Origin: a virus
IMG/VR virus record: IMGVR_UViG_3300031753_000023
Location: 1 to 38,629 of that record
Direction: 5' to 3' (one strand)
Length of the DNA stretch: 38,629 bases
This document shows positions 19,073 to 28,432 of the stretch, one piece after another (position 1 is the stretch's first letter; every line of letters begins with the position of its first letter). The position numbers were made by a program, and so were the translations under genes. The notes below the pieces were generated by a model. The model had not been told where the DNA came from and made no database searches. It saw only the letters and a program-made list of their open reading frames with translations.

Positions 19073-22000
19073 TAGGGGGCGGCAGAAGGGACTCAATCGG
19101 GGCCACACCGGGGCTGGCCGCGGCAGCCTGCTGGTACAGCTGCTGGAGGGCGGCGGGGGTGATTTCGTAGGCCGGGTTGAGCGGATTCGGCACCGTCGTA
19201 TACCCCTTGAGCGTGGAGAAGTCGCCCGACGTAAACGCGTTGTAGGCCGTCGTCTTGGCCACCTCGTAGCGGGCGTCCTCGTCCCGGGCCGCGATCTGCT
19301 TGAGGTTGACCGGCGGGGTGACGAAGGGGATGTTGAGCGATTCGAGCATCGACTTGATGGCCGCCGAGCGATCCGTGTTCCACGTGGAACGGATGCCCGA
19401 GGCGGCGTCGAGGGCGGTCCCCACCGCGGCGGCCTGGGGCACCCACTGGCTGATGCCCGAGACGAGGCCGCCCTGCGGCCCGGCCGTCTCGATGCCGTAG
19501 AAGTCGTTGTAGGTCACGGTCGGGTACAGCACGTTGGACCCGTAGATGAACTGCGGGTCCACCATCGACGGGATGGCGGTGATGGCCGGGTTCAGCGACT
19601 CCAAGAACCCGGTGAGGCTGGCGTAGTTCGCCACGTCGCGGAACGGGTCGAGGGAGCGGATGTCGACCGCGTTCACGTTGCCCTGGGAGTCGGGCGAGCC
19701 CAGCTGGAACAAGAGCTGGAGACGGATCGGGTAGGCCAGCGGCACGCTGGCCGAGGCGTGGTAGGCCATCTGGGAGAGCACCAGGGTCCGCCAGGGGTGG
19801 TCGAAGGGGAAGGACATCACGTAGCCCAAGATGTGCTTCTGCCACCCGTAGAAGGGCATGATCGACGTGGCCACCAGGCGCTCGAACGGGCTCATGGCCG
19901 AGAGATTCCCGAACACCTCGTTCACGTGGTGCATACCTTCCACCATGGCCCTGTCCGCCGACAGCGTGATCGGCTTGCCGGTCACCGGGTCGGCCAGCGC
20001 CACCCGGGCCGAGCGCCGCTCGGCCTTGGCCGCGCCGTCGAGGTAGGCCACTGCCCCCTGGAGGTCGCGGACGTAACGGGTGAAGCGGAAGTTGAGGTCG
20101 GCCATGGCCCGCAGCACGTGGACCGGCTTGGCGGCCGCCCGGGCGATGCCCTGGCGTTGCTCAATGTGCTCGTTCACCGCCATGGTCCCCTGGTCCCGGC
20201 CGCCCTGGGTGTGGTACAGGCGCAGAGCGGCCTCCTCATAGCCCTCCTCGACCGCGGCGTGGCCGGCCAGTTCGTTGGGCAGGGTGCCGTCGCGCAGCGC
20301 CCGGGCCGCGTCACCGATCATGGTGAGCGCGTAGGGCGTAGAGCGGAGGGCGAGCATCATCGTCCCGCCGAATATGATGTGGGCGTCGTAGCGCGGCGAG
20401 AGGCCCAAGATGGAGTAGCGGAACAGCTTGGTCGACCCGCTCACCACCCTCCACCCGCCGCCCCGGGCCTTGTTCATCTGCTCGATGGCCCGCACCATCG
20501 GCGTGGGTAGGTACATCTCCTCGTGGCCCCAGCGCGGCAGCCCGAAGCCGAACAGGGCGGTCGGGTCCACCGCGGACAGGCCCATCTGGTCGGCCAGGGC
20601 GGCGTACTCGTGGCGCAGGGTGCCGCCACTGGCCCGGGCCTCGGGCGTCAGGTAGCGGTCCGCGAAGGTGGCGAAGTCCTCCCGTGAGATGGTCAGCGGG
20701 CGAAGGTAGTGCTCCGCGAACTCGATGGTGGTGTCACGTTGGAGGGCCTGGACGGTGGCCTTGTTGATGCCCAGCGCGAAGTCGTGGACCGCAGGCGTCG
20801 GCTCCCAGGCCCGGGCCTTGGACATGTCGGGCTTGGGGATGCCGCGCCCGATCACCGGGGCCAGGGAGTCACGCCCCAGGCGCTCGTCGAAGCCGACCGC
20901 CGAGGGGATGTACTGGATGCGCAGGCCCTGGGCGATCAGGGTTTTCAATTCGGCCTGGGCCGAGCGCACGGCGTCCTTCTTGGCCGCCAGCGCCATGGCC
21001 GATACCTCGGGGGACATCGTGGGGTCGCCGTAGATGTCACTGAATCTGGCGTCCATGTACTCGGCCAGGAGTTGAGGGTCAGCGCGGAGCGCGGCGATGC
21101 GGTCGGCCCCCATGCCCGCCTTCTCGGCGTGGCGCATGGTGGCGGCCACCAGTTCGGCACTGTGCTCGTGGGCGAGTAGGTGCTTCTCGTAGAGCGCCAC
21201 GTACACGTCGCGGTACTCGTCCGAGGGGTTGTCCTCGACGGCCCGGTGGAACCGCTCGGTGGTCCGCCCCAGCGCGCTCACGTCGCGGATGGCGTCCCCC
21301 ATCCCGGCCTTCTCGACCTCGATGGCCGCCTTGGCGGCGTCCAGTTCGGTGTGCTGGCGCTTGGTCAGCGCCGCCAGTTCCTTGTCGTAGCGGAGCTTGG
21401 CGATCTTGGAACTGGTCACCAGATCCTCGCGGGCCTTGGCCAGGGCGTTGCGGGTCAGCACGCGGAACTTGGCGATGTCGCCGCGCACCTTGGGCATGAT
21501 GACGTGCTCGAGCGTGTGGGTCGTGGCCCGGGCCGCCTGGGCCTCGCCATCGGCCTCGATGCGGGCGGTGACCGTGGCCAAGAAGTCGTTGTGCATGGCC
21601 ACCTTGGCCGCCGCCGCGCTGCGGCGCTCGGCCCCGGCCTTGCGGTAGTTCTCGGCCAGGTTGTCCCGTTCGACCTGGTGGCGGTCCTTGAGGGCCTGGA
21701 GCTGGCGGCCCCGCATTTCGCCGTGGACATTGCGCAGGCCCTTCTGCGTATCGACCTCGCCGTGGATGGCCCGGTCGATGGCGCGGGCCTCCTTCTTGTA
21801 CTCGTCGGCCCACTTGCTGAACGCGTCCACTGAGGCAGCCAGGGCGGCCAGTTCGGGTGACTCGGCGGCGTTGACCGACTTGACCCCCCAGCGACTCAAT
21901 CGGCCCTTCATGGCCACGGCCAACGGCCCGATCTGGTGAGGGTCGTGGTTCTCCTTGATCGCACGGAGGAAGTCGTCGGCCAGGCCGCCCTCGTCGACCA

Positions 22001-23375
22001 CGGCCCGGACTTGGCGCATTTTGGAAATACCCACCGAGCGGCGGAACCTGGTGCCCTTGGCCAGCGGCCGGGTCACGTTGCCCGCCAGGTTGTCGTCCTC
22101 GGCCACCGCCTTACGCGCGGCCACCAGGCGATCCATGAACGCCTTGGTGGCCTTGGGCAACATGGCGTCGAGGGCGGCCACGGCGTCGGCGTGGGGTTGG
22201 AGACGGCCCAGCGTGGCCAGGGCGACCTTGTGGGCGGCGTCACGCGCCCCCTTGGCCGCGAACACCCGGGCGGCCCGGGCTGACCCCGGCACCCACACCC
22301 CCACCCTGCCGTCCACAGCTTCGACCGGGCGCAACTGCCCGCTGAACAGGGACTCCTCGGTGGCGAAGCGGAGCGGGCCGGTTACCCACAGGGTCAGGGC
22401 TTCCTTCACCCTCGGGTCGATGGCCGGATCGTCCATGGCCCGGCGCACCGAGTCCCCGCCGGTGGCGCGGCGGGTGTCGAGGATCTTGCGCATCAGGGCA
22501 GCCTGCTCGGGGTCCAGGTCGGTCAGAGCCTTGGCGGCGGGCTCCATCAGCCAGGCGTAGCTGTTGGTGCCGAGCGACCCGGCGAGCGAGTACGCCTGGG
22601 CCAACTGGCCGAGTGCGCGCCCGACCCCGGCCCCGCCCGGGCCGATCTTCGACAGCATGTTGGTGATGGCGTCTTTGACCGTGAGGTTGGCCGACAGTTC
22701 CCCCGCCATCGTCACCCCAGCGCGGCCAGTGGAGATGTTCCCCACCTTGGTGGCGAGGGTGGCCAGGAGGCCCTTGTCGGCCCCCTCCACGCCCGCCTTG
22801 CGCAGCAGCCCCCCTTCGCCAGGCAACAGGTCCAACAGGCTGACCAGCGGGTGCTCGGCCAGCACCTTGGCACCGGCGTCCCCGGTGAGACTGGGGTCGG
22901 CGTGCAGCACTTCCCCGATGTCGGCCGCGCCGGGGAGGTAGGCGAGCAGGCTCTTGGTCAGCCAGTTGCCGATGGTCCCACCGGTGGTCGGCGCGGCCAT
23001 CTCGGCGGGGTGGATGACCCCCTCGTAGGTGGCCTTGGCCGAGTCCCATAGTTGACGCTCGAAGCTGCCGGTGAAGATGCCGATTAGGCCAGTGGCGATC
23101 TTGCCCGCGTCGCTCACCGTGTTGGACAGCACGTTGGAGGGCGAGGGGTTGTCGGAGGGGACCGGGGTGACCGCGCTGGGGTTGTGGGCGGCCAGGATGG
23201 CCAGGTTGCGCTCCTCGGCGGACATCGGGTACTCGCCGTTCTGGACCCGGGTGAGGTCGAGCTGGTACACCGGCAGGTAGGACGCCGCGCTGATCCCCTG
23301 CGAGTTGGCCCAGGCGGTCGCCTTGGACCAAGCCGAGGTGAACTGCTGGGCCGCCGTCTCGGGGTGGTAGGACAC
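19056..23375 (-). CDS. Very large internal virion / DNA-ejection protein
   Basis: A 1439-aa protein, by far the longest gene. The N-terminus has AATAWANSQGIS, YPMSAEERNLAIL and then Gly/Ala-rich amphipathic segments (around 90-260). About 560-800 is a long highly charged helical region (repeated KA/EA/RA, likely coiled coil). After about 1000 come conserved-looking aromatic segments (LFRYSILGLSPRYDAH; FVRDLQ-like FRFTRYVRDLQGAVAY; SIMPFYGWQKHILGYV) and a Pro-rich end. Podoviruses carry such giant proteins inside the head and extrude them into the envelope during DNA entry. Size, position after the adaptor and portal-side genes, and amphipathic helices support this. No transglycosylase motif was found by eye. 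Confidence 0.7.
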   Translation of the reverse strand: MSYHPETAAQQFTSAWSKATAWANSQGISAASYLPVYQLDLTRVQNGEYPMSAEERNLAILAAHNPSAVTPVPSDNPSPSNVLSNTVSDAGKIATGLIGIFTGSFERQLWDSAKATYEGVIHPAEMAAPTTGGTIGNWLTKSLLAYLPGAADIGEVLHADPSLTGDAGAKVLAEHPLVSLLDLLPGEGGLLRKAGVEGADKGLLATLATKVGNISTGRAGVTMAGELSANLTVKDAITNMLSKIGPGGAGVGRALGQLAQAYSLAGSLGTNSYAWLMEPAAKALTDLDPEQAALMRKILDTRRATGGDSVRRAMDDPAIDPRVKEALTLWVTGPLRFATEESLFSGQLRPVEAVDGRVGVWVPGSARAARVFAAKGARDAAHKVALATLGRLQPHADAVAALDAMLPKATKAFMDRLVAARKAVAEDDNLAGNVTRPLAKGTRFRRSVGISKMRQVRAVVDEGGLADDFLRAIKENHDPHQIGPLAVAMKGRLSRWGVKSVNAAESPELAALAASVDAFSKWADEYKKEARAIDRAIHGEVDTQKGLRNVHGEMRGRQLQALKDRHQVERDNLAENYRKAGAERRSAAAAKVAMHNDFLATVTARIEADGEAQAARATTHTLEHVIMPKVRGDIAKFRVLTRNALAKAREDLVTSSKIAKLRYDKELAALTKRQHTELDAAKAAIEVEKAGMGDAIRDVSALGRTTERFHRAVEDNPSDEYRDVYVALYEKHLLAHEHSAELVAATMRHAEKAGMGADRIAALRADPQLLAEYMDARFSDIYGDPTMSPEVSAMALAAKKDAVRSAQAELKTLIAQGLRIQYIPSAVGFDERLGRDSLAPVIGRGIPKPDMSKARAWEPTPAVHDFALGINKATVQALQRDTTIEFAEHYLRPLTISREDFATFADRYLTPEARASGGTLRHEYAALADQMGLSAVDPTALFGFGLPRWGHEEMYLPTPMVRAIEQMNKARGGGWRVVSGSTKLFRYSILGLSPRYDAHIIFGGTMMLALRSTPYALTMIGDAARALRDGTLPNELAGHAAVEEGYEEAALRLYHTQGGRDQGTMAVNEHIEQRQGIARAAAKPVHVLRAMADLNFRFTRYVRDLQGAVAYLDGAAKAERRSARVALADPVTGKPITLSADRAMVEGMHHVNEVFGNLSAMSPFERLVATSIMPFYGWQKHILGYVMSFPFDHPWRTLVLSQMAYHASASVPLAYPIRLQLLFQLGSPDSQGNVNAVDIRSLDPFRDVANYASLTGFLESLNPAITAIPSMVDPQFIYGSNVLYPTVTYNDFYGIETAGPQGGLVSGISQWVPQAAAVGTALDAASGIRSTWNTDRSAAIKSMLESLNIPFVTPPVNLKQIAARDEDARYEVAKTTAYNAFTSGDFSTLKGYTTVPNPLNPAYEITPAALQQLYQQAAAASPGVAPIESLLPPPTPYGW

Positions 23376-23378
23376 TTC

Positions 23379-24236
23379 CTACCCCGTGCCGGCGTTGGTG
23401 CCCGCCCCGGGCACCGTGCCCCCGCCCAGCGAGGCGGTGGACAGTCCGGTGGCCGACCCCTTGGGCACCTTGACCGATCCCTCGGGCGTGACCGAGAGCG
23501 AGCCGAGGGGGGTGAGTCCCGTCGAGGCCCCGCCGGGGAAGCCACCGGACTGTTGGAGGGCTTCGACCACGCCGCCGGGTATCGAACTCACCGCGGCGCT
23601 GGGCACCTCGCCGTAGTAGGAGAGGTTGGACGTGATGTGGGACGCCAGGGCGTTCAGCCACGCCTGCTCGGGCGCGGACGCCACATTGAGTTCGTTGGCC
23701 TGGCCGTAGGCCAACAGGGCCTTGGAGATCGGGCCTGCCTCGGCCGCGTACTGGTTGCCGTAGGAGGCCATGGCGGCGTCCACGGGGGCGGCGTTGGCGT
23801 TGGCCGCCGCCAACTGGCTCGTGAGCCACTGGCCGCCCGCCGACCCGCTGGACAGCCCCAGCGAGGCCAGGGCCTGGTTGGCCGCACCGGCCTGGGCGGC
23901 GTTGCCGGTCGCTCCGCTGACAGCGGCCTCGACCGGGGCCAGCTCGGTGTCGTATTGGCTCACCAGGGCCTTGGAGATTTCGGCCCAGGGTCCGGTGGAG
24001 AGTTCCTTTTCGATAGCGGCGGTTTCGGATGCGGTCGAGGGAGCCTTGGGTGCCTTGGGTGCCTTCTTGGTCGGGGCCTTCTTGGCGGTGGGTTCCAAGA
24101 TCGCGTGCAGCGGGCCGCCACCCTGGGGCGACGACGCGCCAGTCAGCTTGGCCCCGACCGGTTCTACCACCAGCTTGTCAAGACCGGGCCACGGGTTCAC
24201 CGCGTTGGCGATGTCGTTGAGCCAACCGGGCATCAC
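23379..24236 (-). CDS. Internal virion protein candidate, Ala/Gly/Ser-rich
   Basis: The start is GTG 24236 or the adjacent ATG 24233. In this 285-aa protein, a short N-terminal segment (PGWLNDIANAVNPW) is followed by a Lys/Pro/Ala-rich basic stretch (residues 50-66) with the repeat KAPKAPKAP. A helical Ala-rich body (80-210) and a Gly/Ser/Thr-rich tail come next. Like its two neighbours it is low-complexity and amphipathic, as expected for proteins released with the DNA. No family recognised. Confidence 0.6.
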   Translation of the reverse strand: MMPGWLNDIANAVNPWPGLDKLVVEPVGAKLTGASSPQGGGPLHAILEPTAKKAPTKKAPKAPKAPSTASETAAIEKELSTGPWAEISKALVSQYDTELAPVEAAVSGATGNAAQAGAANQALASLGLSSGSAGGQWLTSQLAAANANAAPVDAAMASYGNQYAAEAGPISKALLAYGQANELNVASAPEQAWLNALASHITSNLSYYGEVPSAAVSSIPGGVVEALQQSGGFPGGASTGLTPLGSLSVTPEGSVKVPKGSATGLSTASLGGGTVPGAGTNAGTG

Positions 24237-25114
24237 AGACCTCCAGATAAGAAGTTAGTCCCCAACCCGCCGATCAGGCTGGCTTGCGAGCCCAGGGCGG
24301 CGAGTTGCTGGGCACCGGCACCCTGCGCGTTGGCGATGGTGGACAAGAACTGCTCGGGCTCGGCCCCGACACCGAGCGATTGCAGACCGAAGCGCAACTG
24401 GTCGGCGGCCTGCTGGGCCGAGAGGCCCTGCCCCTGGGCGGTCAGGGCCAGTTGCTTCTGCGCGTTGGCGATCTGCTCCTCGGTGCCGCCGAAACCGACC
24501 TGTGACGACTGCTGGCCGAGCGCGGCGAGCTGCTGCTGGCGGTAGATGTCGGCCTGCTGCCACCCGTAGTTGGACGCCAGGTTGGCCTCGGCCGTTTTCT
24601 GGCCCCCGGTGTTGAGTGTGCCCGAAGCCGCCCCCTGGTCTTGTAGCCCCTGCTGCTGGGTCTGGAACGCCTGGCGGGCCTCGGCCAACTGTTCGGGGTA
24701 CTGGGTGGCGCTCACGCCGTACTCGCCGGTCGTGATGCCTTCCTGGGCCGCTGCGGTGGCCCCCTGGGAGGCCAGGGCCTGGGATTGCAGGCCGGTGCCC
24801 TCGTAGCCCAACAGGGCGTTGGCGAAGTCGTAGCCCGCCGTGTTGCCGAGTTCCGCCGACGCCACTCCGAGTTGGGGGCCGGTGAGGCCGAGCTGGGCTG
24901 AGCCGAGGGCCGCACCGAGGCCGGATTGCGCCATCTGGGGGGCGTACTCGCCCGTCAGGTAGCCCGCGATCTGGTTCTGCCAGTTGGGCGAGGCCAACAA
25001 GCCCGCGGAGGCTGCCGTGGTGGGCGCGGCAGGGTTCGGCGGGGCTGTCGTCCCCTGTGGGGCAACGGGCGGGGTCGGGGCTTGGGAGCCGCCAGGAGCG
25101 CCGAGGATCGGCAT
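24233..25114 (-). CDS. Internal virion protein candidate, Gln/Ala-rich
   Basis: ATG 25114 overlaps the stop of the adaptor gene (TAATG). This is a 293-aa protein. Pro/Thr/Ala-rich for the first 40 residues, it then has a long Gln/Ala/Leu/Gly helical region with repeats of the type LGSAQLGLTGPQLGVASAELG, QAFQTQQQGLQDQG and ADIYRQQQLAALGQQ. This composition matches the internal head proteins of podoviruses, which are helical and Ala/Gln-rich. The end is Gly-rich. The role is inferred from composition and order after the tail-adaptor genes. Confidence 0.65.
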   Translation of the reverse strand: MPILGAPGGSQAPTPPVAPQGTTAPPNPAAPTTAASAGLLASPNWQNQIAGYLTGEYAPQMAQSGLGAALGSAQLGLTGPQLGVASAELGNTAGYDFANALLGYEGTGLQSQALASQGATAAAQEGITTGEYGVSATQYPEQLAEARQAFQTQQQGLQDQGAASGTLNTGGQKTAEANLASNYGWQQADIYRQQQLAALGQQSSQVGFGGTEEQIANAQKQLALTAQGQGLSAQQAADQLRFGLQSLGVGAEPEQFLSTIANAQGAGAQQLAALGSQASLIGGLGTNFLSGGL

Positions 25115-25815
25115 TACCAGCCCACCATCGAGTCGTCCATGTATTGCCAGATCGGCCAGTTCTGCGTGCCGCTGGTGAACTGGTCGCCCTGGTCGGTGAA
25201 GCGCCGGGTCTTGTCGAACATCTGCTGGAGTTGGAGGTCGTAGAGGCCCTTGGCCTCCTGCCACGTCGGGTCGCGGTCGCGGCGCTTGGCCTTGTAGATG
25301 GCGTACTCGTAGCAGATCTCCTCATAGCCCGGCGTCACGTCGATCAGGTCGGCGTCGTCGGTGGCAACCACCGCCTCGCGGTAGTAGTACAGCGTGAAGG
25401 TGCCCGCGGCGGCGGGGACCGGGTAGGTGCCGAAGTACATGGACGACGCCGGGCCGGCCGTGTCGTTCCACAGGTAGAACGCCTGGGGGTACGCCGCGGG
25501 GAGTTGGTGCAAGATGCCCCAGATTTCGTCCATGGTCTTGATGCCGCGGAACTCCAGGGTGTAGGTCTGGTCGGACCCCGCGATGGAGAACTCGATCCGG
25601 TGGACGCCCAGGAAGTCGGCGGGCAGCGTGTAGGTCTGCTGGAGCACGACGGCCGCGATGTCGACCTGCATCCACAGCGCCTGGGCCTGTCGGGCGATGT
25701 CCTGCGCGCCCTGATTCACCCAGGAGTTGAGTTGCGCGTCACTCCAGAACTGTGCCGTGTCCTCGTCCAGCAGCGACCGGACCTCGGTGCGGGCGGTGGC
25801 GAGGGTTACTGGCAC
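25114..25815 (-). CDS. Head-tail adaptor / tail tubular protein A-like
   Basis: A 233-aa protein with the podovirus adaptor pattern. The N-terminal helical part includes LATARTEVRSLLDEDTAQFWSDAQLNSWVNQGAQDIARQ. Then come a beta part (QTYTLPADFLGVHRIEF), an aromatic strand region ending in TFTLYYYREA, and a C-terminal helix (EEICYEYAIYKAKRRDRD). The phrase 'W-D-QLN-WVNQG--DIA' followed by 'TYTLPADF' is what I know from adaptor proteins (SU10/T7 gp11-type). Such proteins form a ring under the portal connecting it to the nozzle. It lies close to the beta-propeller protein that would be the nozzle partner. Confidence 0.8.
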   Translation of the reverse strand: MPVTLATARTEVRSLLDEDTAQFWSDAQLNSWVNQGAQDIARQAQALWMQVDIAAVVLQQTYTLPADFLGVHRIEFSIAGSDQTYTLEFRGIKTMDEIWGILHQLPAAYPQAFYLWNDTAGPASSMYFGTYPVPAAAGTFTLYYYREAVVATDDADLIDVTPGYEEICYEYAIYKAKRRDRDPTWQEAKGLYDLQLQQMFDKTRRFTDQGDQFTSGTQNWPIWQYMDDSMVGW

Positions 25816-25831
25816 GTCACGATCCTACGCC

Positions 25832-26422
25832 CTAGACCTTGAGCGTCCATGGTCCTCCGGTCGGGTAGTAGTAGATGTGCCCGTCACCCGTGAACCCCCA
25901 CGCCGGGGCGGTGGGAGCCGCCTCCAGGCCAGCCAGGTTGGGGGCGGTATAGAGAGTGAAGCCGGCCGACACCGAGGCGATCTGTATGCCGGTGGTGCCG
26001 AACAGGCCCAGGAGGGTGCCCGCGTCGAGCGTCAAGCCCTGGCCGCTCTCGACGAAGATGGCCTGGGTGGCTTCGAGAATCACCCCTTCGGTGGTGGTGA
26101 TGGCGATGCCGCCGCCTCCGGTCTGGGTGAACAGGAACCCGCCGCCGCCGGTGATCGACCAGTCGATGCCGCCGCCGCCCGAGACGGTCCAGGTGATACC
26201 GACGCCGGTGGCATCGTTCACACTGAACCCGCCCTCTTGGGTCAACTCCCCCGGGGTGACTGTCTCGCCCTCTCCGGTCAACGACGCGTAGCCACCGGAG
26301 GGGAGCGACGTGGCCCAGCGTTCGATGGCCCGCATGTCGATGCCGTAGTCGTCGTAGGTGACGTTCTCCTTCGGCTGTTTGGCCGCCTTGCGCGGGATGA
26401 ACAGTTGACGAAGGCTCTGCAT
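25832..26422 (-). CDS. Gly-rich beta-solenoid-like virion protein
   Basis: A 196-aa protein. Residues about 48-100 have repeated strands spaced by Gly turns: GVGITWTVSGGGGIDWSITGGGGFLFTQTGGGGIAITTTEG. The phase is about 10-12 residues and suggests a beta-solenoid or stacked hairpins. The basic N-terminus (RQLFIPRKAAKQPKE) may contact another virion protein. The C-terminal part has the motif AWGFTGDGHIYYYPTGGPW. Start overlaps the propeller gene's stop. A tail-spike or tail-tip component is plausible; no enzyme motif is seen. Confidence 0.65.
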   Translation of the reverse strand: MQSLRQLFIPRKAAKQPKENVTYDDYGIDMRAIERWATSLPSGGYASLTGEGETVTPGELTQEGGFSVNDATGVGITWTVSGGGGIDWSITGGGGFLFTQTGGGGIAITTTEGVILEATQAIFVESGQGLTLDAGTLLGLFGTTGIQIASVSAGFTLYTAPNLAGLEAAPTAPAWGFTGDGHIYYYPTGGPWTLKV

Positions 26423-28128
26423 CAGTTGTCCGTCGGCACTGAGGCCCGGATGTTGTAGCCGATGTCGATGGAGTTGAGGATGGGCGCTGACCCGGCGTCG
26501 TTGTCCCCGGTGATCTCGACCACCAGGTCGCTCAGGCCCAGCGCCCCGGCCCCGGCGTTGAAGCGGAAGGTGGTGGGGAACAGGCCGATTGCATCATCGG
26601 TCGTGGCCGTCCACGTGCCGATCTTGACGGTGATCGTGCCCCCGGTGGCATCGGGGGAGGAGGCCCGGATGACCACCTGGCGCACGTCGACCACCCGGTC
26701 GGCGGTCGGGACCACGTGGATGGGCAGGCTCACCCACTGCCAGTGGGCGGCGGGGATCTCTGAGTCGAAGCGCACCACCCACGGCCCGTCGTAGGGGCCG
26801 GACGTGGCGATGCGGATAGGCCCGGCGTACATCTGGGAACCCGCCCGGGCGGGCGAGAACCAGAAGAACGTCTGCCCGGGCACCGCGTCATTCCCCATCC
26901 CGTTGCGCGGGTAGAGCGGCCACCACGCCTGCGTGTCGGCGTCGTAGAGCATGTTGTTGGAGAACAAGATCCAGTCCTGCCACTTCTGGACGTAGAACCC
27001 GTAGTTGAGAGAGGGGATGATCCCCACCTCGTCGTCGTAGAAGTTGTCACGCAACTGGGCACTGATCTTGGTTGCGGTGTTGCCCCCGTTCCACAGCCAG
27101 GCCCCGCGGTTCTCCGAGCAGTAGACCACGCCGATGTTGGTCGACCCGGCCCGGCCCACGAAGTCCCCCACCGACTCCACCCCGGGGAGCGGGATGATCG
27201 AGGTCGGTGCGTCGATGTCCCCGATGATGACCAGCGCGCCGCCGTACTTCTTGATGAGCAGCAGCTCCCCCACGCTGACCGAGCCCCAAGCCCCGTAGCC
27301 CCAGGGTTCCTCGGCCTCGAGGATCGTGTTCTGCATACCGAAGTCCTGTGATTCGGGCGGGTCGGTGAAACAGATGTTCTCGTTGGTGGCGATGCCGCCG
27401 CTGACCGGCCACGAGTAGGTGACCGGGCCAGGCACGATCACCCGGTCGCCGTAGCAGATGACCGGCCCGGCATTGCCCGAGGTCATGGGGTCGATGAGGT
27501 CTTGGGCGGCGAAGCTGGTGGGGGCGTCGACCGGGGGGTAGCACCAGATGTGGCCCTGCGAGCCGTGGGGGTCGGTGACCACGGTGCCGGGGAAGATGAG
27601 CACCGGGGTGGGGATCACGTAGTCGGGGTCACCGATGACCGGCTGGGACGAAATCCGAGTCCAGGCCGGGTACGGCGCGCCGAAGATATCTGAGGTCGAG
27701 GGGTCCGTCTCGGTCACATTCGCGATGGCGTTGATGCCTGCGGTCTGGGGCACGAAGCTCCAGGCCCGCACGTAGTGGTTGGTGCCGTCGTCGCCTTCTA
27801 CGACGATGACCAGTTCCTCGTCGCCGCTGGCCAGCCCCGGGTTGACGATGAAGCACGTCACGTACAGCGTGTCGGTGGTGCCCGGGTACGCCTCGGGATA
27901 GTCGAAGCTGGCCCCGATCCCCGGCAGTGGGCCAAGCCCGCCGCCGGCCAACGACGCGCAGCAGAAGGTGGCATCGGGGCTGCCCGCGCCGAGCGGGGCA
28001 GAGACGATGGTGCCGTCGCGCACGATGTAGGTGTTGTCCCAGCAGCCCGGCGACCAATCGTCGATGTGGCAATAGAACTCCACTCGTGCGGTGTTCTGAT
28101 CTGCCGCCTGGGTGATCCCGTTGCTCAT
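26422..28128 (-). CDS. Beta-propeller-like tail (nozzle) protein
   Basis: A 568-aa all-beta protein with repeated 'W-x-x-W-strand' blocks (VYCSENRGAWLWNGGNT; YVQKWQDWILFSNNMLYDADTQAWWPLYPRN; VRFDSEI). These are typical of the propeller proteins that close podovirus tails (T7 gp12 tail tubular protein B / P22 gp10 type). The block pattern is strongest between residues 250 and 470. A second beta-sandwich domain follows (DVRQVVIRASS; GLSDLVVEITGD). Location between capsid genes and the adaptor fits. The assignment is to the structural class, not to a specific family. Confidence 0.65.
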   Translation of the reverse strand: MSNGITQAADQNTARVEFYCHIDDWSPGCWDNTYIVRDGTIVSAPLGAGSPDATFCCASLAGGGLGPLPGIGASFDYPEAYPGTTDTLYVTCFIVNPGLASGDEELVIVVEGDDGTNHYVRAWSFVPQTAGINAIANVTETDPSTSDIFGAPYPAWTRISSQPVIGDPDYVIPTPVLIFPGTVVTDPHGSQGHIWCYPPVDAPTSFAAQDLIDPMTSGNAGPVICYGDRVIVPGPVTYSWPVSGGIATNENICFTDPPESQDFGMQNTILEAEEPWGYGAWGSVSVGELLLIKKYGGALVIIGDIDAPTSIIPLPGVESVGDFVGRAGSTNIGVVYCSENRGAWLWNGGNTATKISAQLRDNFYDDEVGIIPSLNYGFYVQKWQDWILFSNNMLYDADTQAWWPLYPRNGMGNDAVPGQTFFWFSPARAGSQMYAGPIRIATSGPYDGPWVVRFDSEIPAAHWQWVSLPIHVVPTADRVVDVRQVVIRASSPDATGGTITVKIGTWTATTDDAIGLFPTTFRFNAGAGALGLSDLVVEITGDNDAGSAPILNSIDIGYNIRASVPTDN

Positions 28129-28430
28129 TTCGTCCTCGCCGCCAGCACGGCCACCAGGGCGTCACGCTTGGCGATCATGCCCTCTCGGATGGATTCCCCG
28201 AGGATCACCTGCTCGCGCAGCTCCTTGCACTGCAACTCGCACTCGCGGTTCTTGGCCGCGATGGGGGCGTCCTCACGGAGCACCTGCCAGGTGGTCCAGA
28301 ACTTGCGGTGGTAGGCCCCCTCGTCGACCGCCACCTCTTGATGCTGGGTGACCAGCTTCTCGGTCGTGGATTGGAGGAGTGCGATCAGCGACTCCACCGG
28401 CATGGTCCCCCACGCCTCGGGGGCTTCCAC
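28125..28430 (-). CDS. Helical hypothetical protein, 101 aa
   Basis: The start may be GTG 28430 (2 nt after the upstream stop) or ATG 28403, with the same frame. The body is helical: PVESLIALLQSTTEKLVTQ, HRKFWTTWQVLRED, then a Cys-containing helix ECELQCKELREQVILG and a basic end. It lies between the head genes and the propeller gene, so it could be a head-completion or chaperone-like factor. Nothing recognisable by sequence. Confidence 0.6.
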   Translation of the reverse strand: MEAPEAWGTMPVESLIALLQSTTEKLVTQHQEVAVDEGAYHRKFWTTWQVLREDAPIAAKNRECELQCKELREQVILGESIREGMIAKRDALVAVLAARTK

Positions 28431-28432
28431 GG

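Noticed and set aside
22240-23829. 529-aa frame overlapping the ejection protein
   Set aside because: Arg/Gly/His-rich shadow of the 1439-aa and 285-aa genes in another phase.
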